NCBI RefSeq assembly: GCF_033547075.1
Contig: NZ_CP137891.1
Location: 620,001 to 684,000, forward strand
Source: Flavobacterium ardleyense
GTDB lineage: Bacteria > Bacteroidota > Bacteroidia > Flavobacteriales > Flavobacteriaceae
Length of the DNA: 64,000 nt
Reading direction: 5' to 3'
A model generated the notes under the pieces. It did no database searches, was not told the origin of the DNA, and saw nothing but the letters and a program-made list of their open reading frames with translations. Each line of letters starts with the position of its first letter. The stretch's first letter is position 1. Both the position numbers and the translations under genes were made by a program. Positions 1 through 9,724 of this stretch are shown piece after piece.

Positions 1-62
1 ATTTTACTTTGAAAAATAGTTCGTCCTTAATTATACTGACAATTGTGGTAACAACAAGTTTC

Positions 63-210
63 CTAGCCCCGATTGCAGCGAAAATCCCTTAGCCATCATT
101 TGCCTTTTTGCAACAGCGGCAGGTAAGAGCGACCAACGGAAGCTCCTTAACTGCCCACTGTTGCGGCAAATGCTGGCTAAGGATTGTAGAGAAAAGCGGG
201 ATAAAGCTTC
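63..210 (+). repeat. Structured repeat family, copy 1
   Basis: About 148 bp. It starts with a CTAGCCCCGATTGCAGCG flank and ends with GATTGTAG...AGCGGGATAAAGCTTC. The core AAGAGCGACCAACGGAAGCT lies at 125-144 and continues CCTT. Arms at 88-104 and 165-181 are complementary over 17 bp with one mismatch, and a second inner stem (GCAACAG/CTGTTGC) sits inside. Related copies occur at 4490-4636, 19671-19818, 46479-46576, 48473-48619, 59313-59455 and 61200-61320. It lies upstream of ricT. I infer a structured RNA or a palindromic mobile repeat. Nothing else is evident in bases 1-349. Confidence 0.8.
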
Positions 211-349
211 AAAAAATAATTTTAATAGATATAAATTCAATTTTGGCGGCGGTGTTGATTCTAGTATGTTTAATTCAAAATATACTATCTTTACCCTCAA
301 AACGTTTTAAGAACTTAAGTCGTGTTTATCGCGACACTACCTATATATT

Positions 350-1678
350 ATGGCATGTACAAGTTGTTCAACCTCTGATGGCGGTGCGCCAAAGGGTTGC
401 AAAAATAATGGGACTTGCGGCACCGATGGCTGCAATAAACTCACAGTCTTTGACTGGTTGGCAAATATGAGCTTACCTGATGGTCAGGAACCTTTTGATT
501 GTGCGGAAGTTAGATTTAAAAATGGTCGAAAAGAATTTTATAGAAATACCGAAAAATTAACACTCAGCATTGGCGATATTGTTGCTACAGAAGCTTCGCC
601 AGGCCATGATATCGGAATTGTAACTCTTACTGGTGAATTGGTAAAAATCCAAATGAAAAAGAAAGGAGTTGACCACAAATCCAATGCTGTTGCGAAGATT
701 TATAGAAAAGCTTCTCAGAAAGATATTGATATTTGGTCGGTTGCTCGTGATCGAGAAGACGGCATGAAGGTACGTGCGCGTGAACTTGCGATTGAGCAGA
801 AATTGGAAATGAAAATTTCTGACATTGAATTTCAAGGAGATGGTAGCAAGGCAACTTTCTATTACACAGCCAACGATCGTATCGATTTCCGAACGTTAAT
901 CAAAGATTATGCAAAGGAATTCAGCACTCGAATTGAGATGAAGCAAGTAGGCTTTAGACAAGAAGCAGCTCGCTTGGGCGGAATTGGTTCTTGTGGACGT
1001 GAACTTTGCTGTAGTACTTGGCTTACAGATTTTAGAAGTGTAAATACTTCGGCTGCACGCTATCAGCAATTGTCTTTAAATCCGCAAAAACTTGCGGGAC
1101 AATGTGGAAAATTAAAATGTTGCCTGAACTATGAGCTTGATACTTATATGGATGCGCTAAAAGGTTTTCCAGATTTCGACACTAGATTGATGACCGAAAA
1201 GGGAGAAGCAGTTTGCCAAAAGCAAGACATCTTCAAAGGTTTGATGTGGTTTGCCTATACCGATAATTACTCTAATTGGCATGTGCTTAAAATTGAGCAA
1301 GTGCGTGAAATTGTTGCAGAAAATAAAGAGAAAAGACGTGTTTCTGCTCTAGAGGATTTTGCGGTAGAAATTGCTGCGGAACCAGAACAGAACTATAATA
1401 ATGCAATGGGACAAGAAAGTCTGACTCGCTTTGATCAGCCTAAGAAAAAGAAACGTCCTACCAAGAAGAAAAAACCAGCCGGCGAGAAAGAAGGTGCGGC
1501 CGTGGCGAGAGAGCCAGGAACTCCCGCTATTGTTGCTAAGAAAAATGCTGTAAAAGCTGACGGTCAGCCTAAAAAAGGGAATAATCCTTCAAACAATAAG
1601 GATAACCTTAGAGAACCAAAAACTCCAAAAGCTAGAATAAAAATAACTCCTAATAAGAAAGATGATTCTAAAGAGTAA
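350..1678 (+). CDS. ricT: RicT/YaaT-like PSP1-domain protein
   Basis: This 442-residue protein has the PSP1 C-terminal domain of the RicT/YaaT family. In Bacillus RicT acts in a complex with RicA and RicF that affects RNA processing and development; the role in Bacteroidota is not established. Conserved cysteine clusters GSCGRELCC and GQCGKLKCC lie near residues 210-265, plus a Cys-rich N-terminus (MACTSCSTSDGG) that may bind an Fe-S cluster. The last ~80 residues are a Lys-rich, probably disordered tail. The ATG at 350 gives the family's usual N-terminus. It overlaps gldH by 17 bp, so the two are probably co-transcribed and translationally coupled. The ricT-gldH-mrcA order is common in flavobacteria. 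Confidence 0.92.
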   Translation: MACTSCSTSDGGAPKGCKNNGTCGTDGCNKLTVFDWLANMSLPDGQEPFDCAEVRFKNGRKEFYRNTEKLTLSIGDIVATEASPGHDIGIVTLTGELVKIQMKKKGVDHKSNAVAKIYRKASQKDIDIWSVARDREDGMKVRARELAIEQKLEMKISDIEFQGDGSKATFYYTANDRIDFRTLIKDYAKEFSTRIEMKQVGFRQEAARLGGIGSCGRELCCSTWLTDFRSVNTSAARYQQLSLNPQKLAGQCGKLKCCLNYELDTYMDALKGFPDFDTRLMTEKGEAVCQKQDIFKGLMWFAYTDNYSNWHVLKIEQVREIVAENKEKRRVSALEDFAVEIAAEPEQNYNNAMGQESLTRFDQPKKKKRPTKKKKPAGEKEGAAVAREPGTPAIVAKKNAVKADGQPKKGNNPSNNKDNLREPKTPKARIKITPNKKDDSKE

Positions 1679-2147
1679 GCATATCGTGATACTTATCGCA
1701 GCAGTCACACTAGTGTCCTGCGATAAGAGCCGCGTATTTGACGACTTCCATTCGGTGGGCAGCGCTTGGCACCGTGATTCTATTGTGAGTTACAATCTGC
1801 CAAAGCTTGATACAACTAAGTCTTATGACTTATTTGTCAATCTCAGAACATCAAATAAGTATCCTTTTTCCAATCTATTTTTGATTGTTGCTCTTGAGCA
1901 ACCAGATGGAATGACCAAAGTTGATACATTAGAATACCAGATGGCTGAACCTGATGGCACTATGCTGGGCAATGGTTTCTCAGATATTAAAGAGAGTAAG
2001 TTGTACTATAAAGAAAAAATGAAATTTAAATCCGGAAAATACAGAGTCCAGATAAAACAAGCAGTTCGAGAGACTGGAAAAGTAGATGGTCTGCAGGAAT
2101 TGCCCGGAATTACAGAAGTTGGTTTTAGAATTGAATCCTTAGAATAA
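1662..2147 (+). CDS. gldH: Gliding motility lipoprotein GldH
   Basis: A 161-residue lipoprotein. A short basic N-terminus and hydrophobic stretch are followed by the lipobox LVSC, with Cys20 as the lipidated residue. The body is the single GldH domain, with family signatures FHSVGSAWHRDS and DLFVNLRTSNKYPFSN. In Flavobacterium johnsoniae GldH is needed for gliding and for the linked type IX secretion machinery. The gene starts inside the ricT 3' end and is followed after 3 bp by mrcA, so it sits in a tight three-gene operon. It indicates that the organism probably glides or uses T9SS, though the other gld genes are outside the window. Confidence 0.93.
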   Translation: MILKSKHIVILIAAVTLVSCDKSRVFDDFHSVGSAWHRDSIVSYNLPKLDTTKSYDLFVNLRTSNKYPFSNLFLIVALEQPDGMTKVDTLEYQMAEPDGTMLGNGFSDIKESKLYYKEKMKFKSGKYRVQIKQAVRETGKVDGLQELPGITEVGFRIESLE

Positions 2148-2150
2148 AAT

Positions 2151-4460
2151 ATGGCTCAGAAAAAAGTTACAAAATCACGCACAACCAAAAAGGTAAAGGA
2201 TGTAAGCTATTACAAAGCTTTGTTTTGGAAAATATTCTTTATCACTTTAGGATTCTTCCTATTGTTTTTCCTTTTTGCATCTTGGGGACTTCTGGGATCG
2301 ATGCCTTCTTTTGAAGAGTTAGAGAATCCAGATTCAAACTTAGCAACAGAAGTTATTTCTTCTGACGGCGAAGTTTTAGGTAAATTTTATAGTGAAAACA
2401 GATCACAGATCAAATTTTCAGATCTTCCGCCTCATCTTGTTAACGCATTAGTCTCTACAGAGGATGAGCGTTTTTACAAGCACTCTGGAATTGACTTCAG
2501 ACGTACTGCTTCGGCAGCATTGAGTGCAGGAACTAGAGGTGGAGCAAGTACGATTACTCAACAATTGGCAAAACTGCTCTTCCACGGCGAAGGTTCAAAA
2601 TTTATCATTTTCCGAATTATTCAAAAAGGGAAAGAGTGGATCATTGCTACTCGTCTTGAGCGGCAATATACCAAGCAGGAAATTATAGCCATGTACCTCA
2701 ACAAAGCAGATTTTGTAAACACTGCAGTTGGAATTCGCTCAGCTGCAAAAGTGTATTTTGGCAAAGAACCAAAAGATCTAACCATAGATGAGAGCGCTAT
2801 GCTTGTAGGAATGCTCAATAATCCATCATACTATAATCCTTTAAGACGTCTGGAAAAAACTCAAGCGCGACGTGATATTGTACTTAAACAAATGGAGCGA
2901 AATGGCTTTCTTACCGAGCAGGAAAAGAAAACATACCAAGCAAAACCTATCAAGCTAGACTTTAAACCAGAGTCTCACAAAGAAGGAACAGCAACTTATT
3001 TTAGAGAATTTCTTCGCGAATATCTAAAAGGTTGGAGCAAAGACAATAAAAAGGCAGACGGATCTGATTATGACATTTACCGCGACGGCCTCAAAATATA
3101 TACTACAATTGACTCGCGTATTCAAAAATATGCTGAAGAAGCAGTAACTATGCACCTTTCTAATCTGCAAGAGGAATTTTTTGCAGAGTCCAAAAACAAT
3201 AAAAACGCACCGTTTGTCAACATTTCCAAAGAGGAAACAGATCGTATTATGATGCGTGCGATAAAGGCGTCAGAACGGTGGAGATTGATGAAGGCACAAG
3301 ATATTTCGGATGCAGATATAATTAAATCATTCGACATAAAGACTGACATGAAAGTCTTTACCTACAAAGGTGAGCGCGATACAGTGATGACGCCTCGCGA
3401 TTCTATCCGATATTTTAAAAGTTTCTTGCAAACAGGAGTGATGTCAATGGAACCTCGTACTGGTCACATCAAGGCTTGGGTGGGCGGAATCAATTACAAA
3501 TATTTCCAATATGACCACGTAGGACAAGGCGCAAGACAGGTAGGATCTACTTTTAAACCTTTTGTTTACGCCACCGCAATCGAGCAATTAAACATGTCTC
3601 CCTGCGACTCTATAATTGATGGGCCTTTTACAATTCCAGCTGGTCGTCACAACGTAACTAAATCGTGGAGTCCGAATAACTCAGACCATAAATTCCGAGG
3701 AATGGTAACGCTAAAACAAGCACTTGCTGGATCGATCAATACAGTTTCGGCAAAGTTGATTGACAAAGTAGGACCGTCGGCGGTGGTAACTCTGACCAAA
3801 AAATTAGGTGTAGAATCTGACATTCCAGAGCAAGCTTCAATTGCGCTAGGAGCCGTAGAAATCACGGTTCGCGATATGGTCGCTGCCTACAGTACCTTTG
3901 CCAATCAAGGGATTTACATCAAACCGCTATTTGTAACTCGAATCGAGGACAAAAATGGCGTGAGTATTTACGAGCCGATTCCAGAATCGCATGACGTATT
4001 GAACAAAGACATTGCATTTGCTGTAATAAAATTACTACAAGGAGTAACTGAATCAGGATCTGGAGCACGTTTACGTACTACTGGCGGCGGAAATGGCTAT
4101 AACAGAGTGACAGGTTATCCTTACGCTTTTACCAATCCAATTGCTGGAAAAACTGGTACTTCGCAAAATCAATCTGATGCTTGGTTTATGGGAATGGTGC
4201 CAAATTTAGTGACTGGAGTTTGGGTCGGCAACGAAGATAGATCAGCGCATTTCAAACGGATTACCTACGGTCAGGGAGCCACGGCAGCCTTGCCTATTTG
4301 GGGAATTCTGATGAAAAAAGTGTATGCAGATAAGGATTTGGACATTTCTAAATCAGATTTTGAGCGTCCAGCAAACCTGTCGATTAAAGTAGATTGTTGG
4401 GTGCCAAAGGTTAAAGATTCGACCACCTATGATCAAAGCACAGACGAATTTGAATTGTAA
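2151..4460 (+). CDS. mrcA: Class A penicillin-binding protein 1A
   Basis: A 769-residue bifunctional murein synthase. One membrane helix lies at about residues 25-48. It is followed by a GT51 glycosyltransferase domain containing TEDERFYKHSGIDFR, with the catalytic Glu in TEDE, and GGASTITQQLAK. The transpeptidase domain has the active-site STFK (Ser466, Lys469), a GSINT box and the KTGTS motif. It polymerises and cross-links peptidoglycan in the periplasm. It follows gldH by 3 bp. A weak hairpin (CCAAGTA/TACTTGG, 4474-4491) just after the stop runs straight into an inverted copy of the structured repeat, which may form the real 3' end. Confidence 0.95.
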   Translation: MAQKKVTKSRTTKKVKDVSYYKALFWKIFFITLGFFLLFFLFASWGLLGSMPSFEELENPDSNLATEVISSDGEVLGKFYSENRSQIKFSDLPPHLVNALVSTEDERFYKHSGIDFRRTASAALSAGTRGGASTITQQLAKLLFHGEGSKFIIFRIIQKGKEWIIATRLERQYTKQEIIAMYLNKADFVNTAVGIRSAAKVYFGKEPKDLTIDESAMLVGMLNNPSYYNPLRRLEKTQARRDIVLKQMERNGFLTEQEKKTYQAKPIKLDFKPESHKEGTATYFREFLREYLKGWSKDNKKADGSDYDIYRDGLKIYTTIDSRIQKYAEEAVTMHLSNLQEEFFAESKNNKNAPFVNISKEETDRIMMRAIKASERWRLMKAQDISDADIIKSFDIKTDMKVFTYKGERDTVMTPRDSIRYFKSFLQTGVMSMEPRTGHIKAWVGGINYKYFQYDHVGQGARQVGSTFKPFVYATAIEQLNMSPCDSIIDGPFTIPAGRHNVTKSWSPNNSDHKFRGMVTLKQALAGSINTVSAKLIDKVGPSAVVTLTKKLGVESDIPEQASIALGAVEITVRDMVAAYSTFANQGIYIKPLFVTRIEDKNGVSIYEPIPESHDVLNKDIAFAVIKLLQGVTESGSGARLRTTGGGNGYNRVTGYPYAFTNPIAGKTGTSQNQSDAWFMGMVPNLVTGVWVGNEDRSAHFKRITYGQGATAALPIWGILMKKVYADKDLDISKSDFERPANLSIKVDCWVPKVKDSTTYDQSTDEFEL

Positions 4461-4489
4461 TAAATTATAATTTCCAAGTATTTTTACTT

Positions 4490-4636
4490 GGAGCTATTTC
4501 CGGCTTTTTGCTGCAAGTCCTCACAAAAAAAGCAGTATTTGCTAGCTACACAAAGAGCTTCCGTTGGTCGCTTTTGTGCAGCTGCAACTACAAAAATGCT
4601 TTTTTTGCTCCGGGCTTTCCGCTACAATCCGGGCTA
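4490..4636 (-). repeat. Structured repeat family, copy 2 (inverted)
   Basis: Read on the minus strand this has the conserved flank GATTGTAGCGGAAAGCCCGG, the core GCGACCAACGGAAGCT (within 4552-4575) and the closing GGAAATAGCTCC. Its arms differ from copies 1 and 3: an AGCAAAAAAAGCATTTTTG-type left arm and a CAAATACTGCTTTTTT right arm remain complementary. It fills most of the 193-bp gap between mrcA and scoA. Confidence 0.75.
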
Positions 4637-4653
4637 AAAAATTTACGTAAACT

Positions 4654-5352
4654 ATGATTGACAAACAAGTAAAGAGCGTTCACGACGCTTTAGAAGGAAT
4701 TAAAGATGGTGATACAATTATGTTGGGTGGTTTTGGACTCTGCGGAATCCCAGAAAACTGCATCAACGAATTAGTAGATTTAGAAATAAAAGATCTTACC
4801 TGCATTTCGAACAATGCTGGAGTAGACGATTTTGGATTAGGGTTATTACTTCACAAAAGACAAATTAAAAAAATGATTTCGTCTTACGTGGGTGAAAATG
4901 CCGAATTTGAACGTCAGATGCTTTCGGGCGAACTTGATGTAGAATTAACTCCTCAAGGAACATTAGCTGAAAAATGCCGCGCTGCACAAGCTGGAATTCC
5001 TGCTTTCTTTACACCGGCAGGTTATGGTACTGAAGTAGCTGAAGGAAAAGAAGCACGTGAATTCAACGGCAAAATGCACATTATGGAAGAAGCTTTCAAA
5101 GCAGATTTCGCAATTGTAAAAGCTTGGAAAGGCGATACTGCTGGAAACTTGATTTTCAAAGGAACTGCCAGAAACTTCAATGCTGTAATGGCTGGAGCGG
5201 CTGCAATTACCATTGCCGAAGTAGAAGAATTGGTTCAGCCAGGCGAACTGGATCCGAATTCAATTCACATTCCGGGAATCATGGTAAGTCGCATTTTTCA
5301 AGGTAAAGAGTACGAAAAACGCATTGAGCAACGCACCGTAAGACAGCGTTAA
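4654..5352 (+). CDS. scoA: 3-oxoacid CoA-transferase subunit A
   Basis: A 232-residue alpha subunit of the family I CoA-transferases (ScoA/AtoD type). The N-terminal glycine-rich signature [13 protein letters not shown] and the SYVGEN segment are typical. Together with ScoB it should transfer CoA from succinyl-CoA to acetoacetate or a related 3-oxoacid, linking ketone or branched amino-acid breakdown to the TCA cycle. The length is typical for the family. scoB follows 52 bp downstream on the same strand, so the pair is probably an operon. The substrate cannot be fixed from sequence alone. Confidence 0.92.
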   Translation: MIDKQVKSVHDALEGIKDGDTIMLGGFGLCGIPENCINELVDLEIKDLTCISNNAGVDDFGLGLLLHKRQIKKMISSYVGENAEFERQMLSGELDVELTPQGTLAEKCRAAQAGIPAFFTPAGYGTEVAEGKEAREFNGKMHIMEEAFKADFAIVKAWKGDTAGNLIFKGTARNFNAVMAGAAAITIAEVEELVQPGELDPNSIHIPGIMVSRIFQGKEYEKRIEQRTVRQR

Positions 5353-5404
5353 AAAGCAGTAAAAGCTAAGACAATTTTTCAAGACATTATAAAGAACATT
5401 AGAT

Positions 5405-6061
5405 ATGTTAGATAAAACAGGGATTGCAAAACGCATCGCAAAAGAACTTAAAGATCGCTACTATGTTAACCTCGGAATTGGAATTCCAACACTCGTAGCA
5501 AATTATATTCCCCAAGGCATCAACGTTGAATTTCAAAGTGAAAACGGCGTTTTAGGTATGGGGCCATTTCCATTTGAAGGAGAAGAAGATGCCGATATCA
5601 TCAACGCAGGAAAGCAAACTATTACGACCCTTCCGGGAGCATCATTTTTCGATTCAGCATTTAGCTTCGGAATGATTCGCGCCCAAAAAGTGGATCTTAC
5701 GATTCTTGGAGCAATGGAAGTTGCCGAAAATGGAGACATTGCCAACTGGAAAATTCCAGGCAAAATGGTAAAAGGAATGGGTGGCGCAATGGATCTTGTG
5801 GCTTCTGCCGAAAACATCATCGTCGCAATGATGCACGTAAACAAAGCTGGCGAAAGCAAAATCTTAAAACGTTGTACATTGCCGTTAACCGGCGTTGGCT
5901 GCGTTAAGAAAATTGTAACCGAAATGGCTGTTCTGGAAGTAACTCCGCAAGGATTTAAGCTGCTTGAACGCGCTCCTGGTGTAAGTGTTGAGCACATCAT
6001 CAAAAGTACCGAAGCAGAACTTATTATTGAAGGAGAAATTCCTGAGATGGTGATTGGTTAA
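5405..6061 (+). CDS. scoB: 3-oxoacid CoA-transferase subunit B
   Basis: A 218-residue beta subunit that carries the catalytic glutamate in the SENGVLGMGP motif (residues ~45-54), the residue forming the glutamyl-CoA thioester. It also shows the family segments NLGIGIPTLVANYI and GGAMDLV. It partners ScoA encoded just upstream. Full length and intact. A long open frame on the opposite strand (5533-6003) is a coding shadow. Confidence 0.93.
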   Translation: MLDKTGIAKRIAKELKDRYYVNLGIGIPTLVANYIPQGINVEFQSENGVLGMGPFPFEGEEDADIINAGKQTITTLPGASFFDSAFSFGMIRAQKVDLTILGAMEVAENGDIANWKIPGKMVKGMGGAMDLVASAENIIVAMMHVNKAGESKILKRCTLPLTGVGCVKKIVTEMAVLEVTPQGFKLLERAPGVSVEHIIKSTEAELIIEGEIPEMVIG

Positions 6062-6096
6062 AGATTTAATGTGCTGGTTTCAATTTCCAATTCAAC

Positions 6097-6654
6097 ATGA
6101 AAGTATTATTATATTCATTATTATTTTTCTCGCTACCTCTATTTGCGCAGACTAAAACTGCGATTGATATTAAACTTTATAATGATGCCAATGCATTTTA
6201 CCAAGTTTACAATAGTGGAGATGTTAATGTATTGACATCTGAGGCAGATATAAATGCTGTAAGAAATTCTACGGATGACGAATATTGTCTTAAGAGGGCA
6301 TTTGAGAATTTTAAAAAAATTGTTGAAGAGTATCCATATTCGGAATATTATCTAACTTCTTTATATTACGTTGGTCATTTTGAATTTGGTGAATTAAAAT
6401 TGGCGGAGAGTAAAAAACATTTACTTGAGGTCATCGAATCTGATCAATCTAATGGCTATTATATACGACAGGCTTTTCTCGACTTAGCTGATATAGCAAT
6501 AGAGGAGAAAGATTATATCCTAGCACAAAAGTATATTGCTAATATTGAAAATTCAACACCTACCCGATTTTGGTGCGGAGTCGCGAGAAATCAAGATGAA
6601 CATCGAGTAAAATTTATAAAAGAAAGACTAGCAACTGGCTTAATTAGAAAATAA
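6097..6654 (+). CDS. Secreted TPR-like protein
   Basis: A 185-residue protein with a clear signal peptide (MKVLLYSLLFFSLPLFAQ, cut after AQ). The rest is helical with TPR-like pairs around residues 65-160 (for example YLTSLYYVGHFEFGELKLAESKKHL). I do not recognise a named family. It starts 35 bp after scoB on the same strand but is more AT-rich than scoA and scoB. A bidirectional terminator follows. Function unknown; such small periplasmic TPR proteins usually hold protein partners. Confidence 0.7.
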   Translation: MKVLLYSLLFFSLPLFAQTKTAIDIKLYNDANAFYQVYNSGDVNVLTSEADINAVRNSTDDEYCLKRAFENFKKIVEEYPYSEYYLTSLYYVGHFEFGELKLAESKKHLLEVIESDQSNGYYIRQAFLDLADIAIEEKDYILAQKYIANIENSTPTRFWCGVARNQDEHRVKFIKERLATGLIRK

Positions 6655-6735
6655 AATTAGCCACTGGTTTAAAGAAGGAATTATTGAAATAAAGTTTCAT
6701 AAATATATAATAACAGAAATTCTCTTTTAGTCATG

Positions 6736-6764
6736 AAAAGGATTGCCGAAAGGCAATCCTTTTT
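6736..6764. terminator. Bidirectional terminator
   Basis: A perfect 12-bp stem AAAAGGATTGCC / GGCAATCCTTTT (6736-6747 with 6752-6763) with a GAAA tetraloop and T/A tracts on both sides. It lies between the convergent secreted protein (plus) and M16 peptidase (minus) genes. Confidence 0.9.
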
Positions 6765-6783
6765 AAATTTACTTACAACCTTA

Positions 6784-9591
6784 TTATTTGGCAGGTTTAA
6801 AGACTACTTCATAAGATCTGCTTTTATCAAAATACTCTTTTGCGAATTTCTGTAAATCCGCCTTTGTTATTGACTTAATAATATACTCGTAAGTCTTTGG
6901 GTCATTCATATTATATCCGTCAGTGTAGAAGTTGTAAAGTACGTCATAGCTGTAGCCGTTATAACTTTTACTATCTTCTCTTGATTTGAAATAGTTGTTT
7001 TTCACTTTCTCAATATCTTCCATCAGAATATTACCAGCTTTGATTTTGTCAATTTCTTGATAAACGATTGGCAATAGAGATTCTACTTTCTCATCGTCAC
7101 ACTCAAAGCTAATAAACAGTTTTCCTAATTCTTGAGGTCTTCTTTGTGCATCAAATCCTGTAGAAGCTCCATAAGTTCCACCTTCTTGCTCACGCAAAGT
7201 CGCCATATAACGAAGTGACAAAACATCTGCAAGCATATTTCCCATCAATTTGTTTTTCTGATCGTATTTCATATCATCTTCAAACTGAATAATAACCGTA
7301 CTTTTTGCCGTTTCCATCGGTAAATAAACATCTTTGTCGATTCTTGGAGAAATCCATTTTGTAGTATTGTCTATGAAATTCTCTCTGCTCTTTGTAGTTG
7401 GAATTCCAGCAATGTACTTTTCTAGCAATGGTTTCACAGCATCTGCACTTACATCTCCAACAATGTAGAATTGGAAATCAGCGATATTTGCAAAACGCTC
7501 TTTGTAAATTTGTTGCATTCTCTCAAAAGATAAATCATCAATATAAGACTGATTCATCATACGGATTTCAGGATTGTTCTTTCCGTAAATAGAAATCGAA
7601 AGACTATCGCTCATTTTAGCATTGATATCTTCGGCTCTAGCAACTAGCGTATTTTCTAAGTTATTTTTCAATAAATCAAACATTGCCGAATCAAATCTTG
7701 GGGCAGTAAACTGCAATCTAAAAATCTGCAACAATGTTTCAAGATCTTTTGCCGTAGAATATCCTTCAATTTTTTCGGTAATCGAATTAATTGAAGTTCT
7801 TGTCTGAACCGTTTTCCCTGCAAGTAATTTCTTTAATTCAGAACTAGAAAATCCTGCTATGCCAGACATTTGCGCAAGCGCTGCAGTTTGTCTTAATGAC
7901 GGGAAATCTTTTGGCTCATATAAAGATGATCCACCATAACTTTCGGCCGTAACCAATACTTCACTTTTATTTTTGTCAGCGAATTTATAATGAACCACCA
8001 CTCCATTGCTTAAAGTAAATGTTGTTGAACCAAGTTTCTTGCTCTTCTTTTCTTTTTTAATTTTCCCAGGTTTTACATCTTCATTTTCTAATAGAGTACG
8101 ACCAGCAAAACTATCAACATAAGCTGTAAGTGCAGTATTATTTTCAGCATCAGCGAGAACTTTTAGAGCTTCTTCGCGTGTAATATTCTTTTCTCCAATA
8201 ACTCCTGTAACTGCAATTGCTCTGTTTTTTGAAGTAAAATTTTCAGTTAATCTTTCTTGCAAACGTGCAGAATTAATTCCGGCGAAGATAGCTTTTGCCA
8301 TTTCATATTCAGCCTTAACATCTCTCATCACTTTTCCGTCAAGGTAATTGCTCTTGGTGATTTCGATAATTGCAGCGTGAGAAGTTTCATTTTCTCTTTC
8401 GATAAGATTCTCGTAAGCAGTTTTCTTTGAAGCAATAGCGCGTTCAATTTCCCCTTCAGAAAATCCGAATTTTTTAGCACGCATATATTCAGTGACAACT
8501 GCATCAAAAGCTTCTTTTTGCAAATTTGGCTTTGGCATAATATCCAAACTAAGCGCCATATTTGTGCGTAGTAATTTATCAAATCCAGCGTACGCATCTT
8601 TGAAGGGTGCGCTTGCCGATAGTGTCAATTCTTTTAATCTAATATTTAGAAGTGAAGAAGCAATTTCGTTTTCGAGTTTAGCTTGAAGATCTGCATAAGT
8701 ATTATATTTCATTTTCTGATTTTGTGAAATCAGGAATGTAATTGTCGATCTAGTAACTTCTTTGTCTAAAGCAACTTTAAAGTTAGGTTCGTTATTATCT
8801 GCAATAGTAACCTCATAACGTTCCTTTGGATCTTTGATCGCTGGGATTTTTGAGAAGAGAGTTTTAATTTTAGCTTCAACTTCTTTTGCATTAATATCAC
8901 CTACAACAACGATTGCTTGCAGATCTGTGCGGTACCAATCGTGGTAGAAATCTCTAAGAGCTTTATATTTAAAGTTCTGAACAATGTCCATAGTACCAAT
9001 TGGACTACGGTCTGCATATTTACTATTATTGTAATAGATAGGCGTTAACTGATCATAAATTCTCTGTCCACCATCGTTTCTTGTTCTCCACTCTTCTGTA
9101 ATGACACCACGTTCGGCATCAATTTCTTCTTCTTCAAGAGAAAGTTCATCAGCCCAATCGTGCAATACAAGAAGGCAAGTGTCAACTAGTCCAGGGACAT
9201 TTGTAGGGATATTATCAAGGTTGTAAACTGTTTCGTCCAATGCCGTATAAGCATTAATATTTCGACCAAAAACAGCTCCGTGTGTTTGCAAAGTATTTAA
9301 AATTGCCTTGTCTGGAAAGTTTTTTGTTCCGTTAAAGGCCATGTGCTCCAGAAAGTGCGCTAGTCCTTTTTGATCGTCATTCTCTAGAATTGACCCTACA
9401 TTTTGAATGATATAGTAACTCGCAGTATTTTTGTTAACTTCTGTACTATAAATATAATATGTAAGTCCGTTTGCTAAGACTCCCCTAGTGATCTTGTCAC
9501 TTGGTTTAAGCGGCGTTGTTGAGGAAAACTCTTGTGCAGTTGCTCCAATGCTTATTAGAAAACCTAATAATAGGTAAATTGATTTTTTCAT
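6784..9591 (-). CDS. M16 family zinc metallopeptidase
   Basis: A 935-residue secreted protease with a signal peptide (to about residue 20). The inverted zinc motif HFLEH (His79, Glu82, His83) is followed by the downstream Glu region (ELSLEEEEIDAERGVITEEW, residues ~150-170). Two M16 halves are seen, with inactive C-terminal M16 domains, as in pitrilysin/PqqL-type proteins. It is the last gene of the sigma/FecR/SusCD/TlpA run, 133 bp after the TlpA gene and separated from it by a hairpin. PqqL-like M16 proteases digest proteins brought in by TonB receptors, so I infer that it processes an imported peptide or protein. Confidence 0.93.
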   Translation of the reverse strand: MKKSIYLLLGFLISIGATAQEFSSTTPLKPSDKITRGVLANGLTYYIYSTEVNKNTASYYIIQNVGSILENDDQKGLAHFLEHMAFNGTKNFPDKAILNTLQTHGAVFGRNINAYTALDETVYNLDNIPTNVPGLVDTCLLVLHDWADELSLEEEEIDAERGVITEEWRTRNDGGQRIYDQLTPIYYNNSKYADRSPIGTMDIVQNFKYKALRDFYHDWYRTDLQAIVVVGDINAKEVEAKIKTLFSKIPAIKDPKERYEVTIADNNEPNFKVALDKEVTRSTITFLISQNQKMKYNTYADLQAKLENEIASSLLNIRLKELTLSASAPFKDAYAGFDKLLRTNMALSLDIMPKPNLQKEAFDAVVTEYMRAKKFGFSEGEIERAIASKKTAYENLIERENETSHAAIIEITKSNYLDGKVMRDVKAEYEMAKAIFAGINSARLQERLTENFTSKNRAIAVTGVIGEKNITREEALKVLADAENNTALTAYVDSFAGRTLLENEDVKPGKIKKEKKSKKLGSTTFTLSNGVVVHYKFADKNKSEVLVTAESYGGSSLYEPKDFPSLRQTAALAQMSGIAGFSSSELKKLLAGKTVQTRTSINSITEKIEGYSTAKDLETLLQIFRLQFTAPRFDSAMFDLLKNNLENTLVARAEDINAKMSDSLSISIYGKNNPEIRMMNQSYIDDLSFERMQQIYKERFANIADFQFYIVGDVSADAVKPLLEKYIAGIPTTKSRENFIDNTTKWISPRIDKDVYLPMETAKSTVIIQFEDDMKYDQKNKLMGNMLADVLSLRYMATLREQEGGTYGASTGFDAQRRPQELGKLFISFECDDEKVESLLPIVYQEIDKIKAGNILMEDIEKVKNNYFKSREDSKSYNGYSYDVLYNFYTDGYNMNDPKTYEYIIKSITKADLQKFAKEYFDKSRSYEVVFKPAK

Positions 9592-9659
9592 TATCGTTTT
9601 ATAGAAATTATTAATATGGTTGTACCTACGTTCCTTGGGTACGAAAAAAAAGCTACAAT

Positions 9660-9686
9660 AAAGGCTATCAAAATTCGATAGCCTTT
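9660..9686 (-). terminator. Hairpin after the TlpA-like gene
   Basis: AAAGGCTATC / GATAGCCTTT form a perfect 10-bp stem with a 7-nt loop, 38 bp past the thioredoxin gene stop and upstream of the M16 gene. The U-tract is short on either strand, so it may attenuate rather than fully terminate. Confidence 0.65.
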
Positions 9687-9724
9687 AATAGAAACATGCT
9701 TTATAGGGAATTAGCAATGTTTAA

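Noticed and set aside
108-470. Plus-strand frame with RATNGSSL and a minus-strand frame at 31-300
   Set aside because: Both are translations of structured repeat copy 1; the true gene is ricT from 350 in another frame.
4474-4491. Hairpin after mrcA as a terminator
   Set aside because: The stem is good but no T tract follows; it merges into the structured repeat, so it was noted only under mrcA.
5533-6003. 156-residue frame opposite scoB
   Set aside because: Coding shadow of a conserved enzyme; no start context or homology signal.
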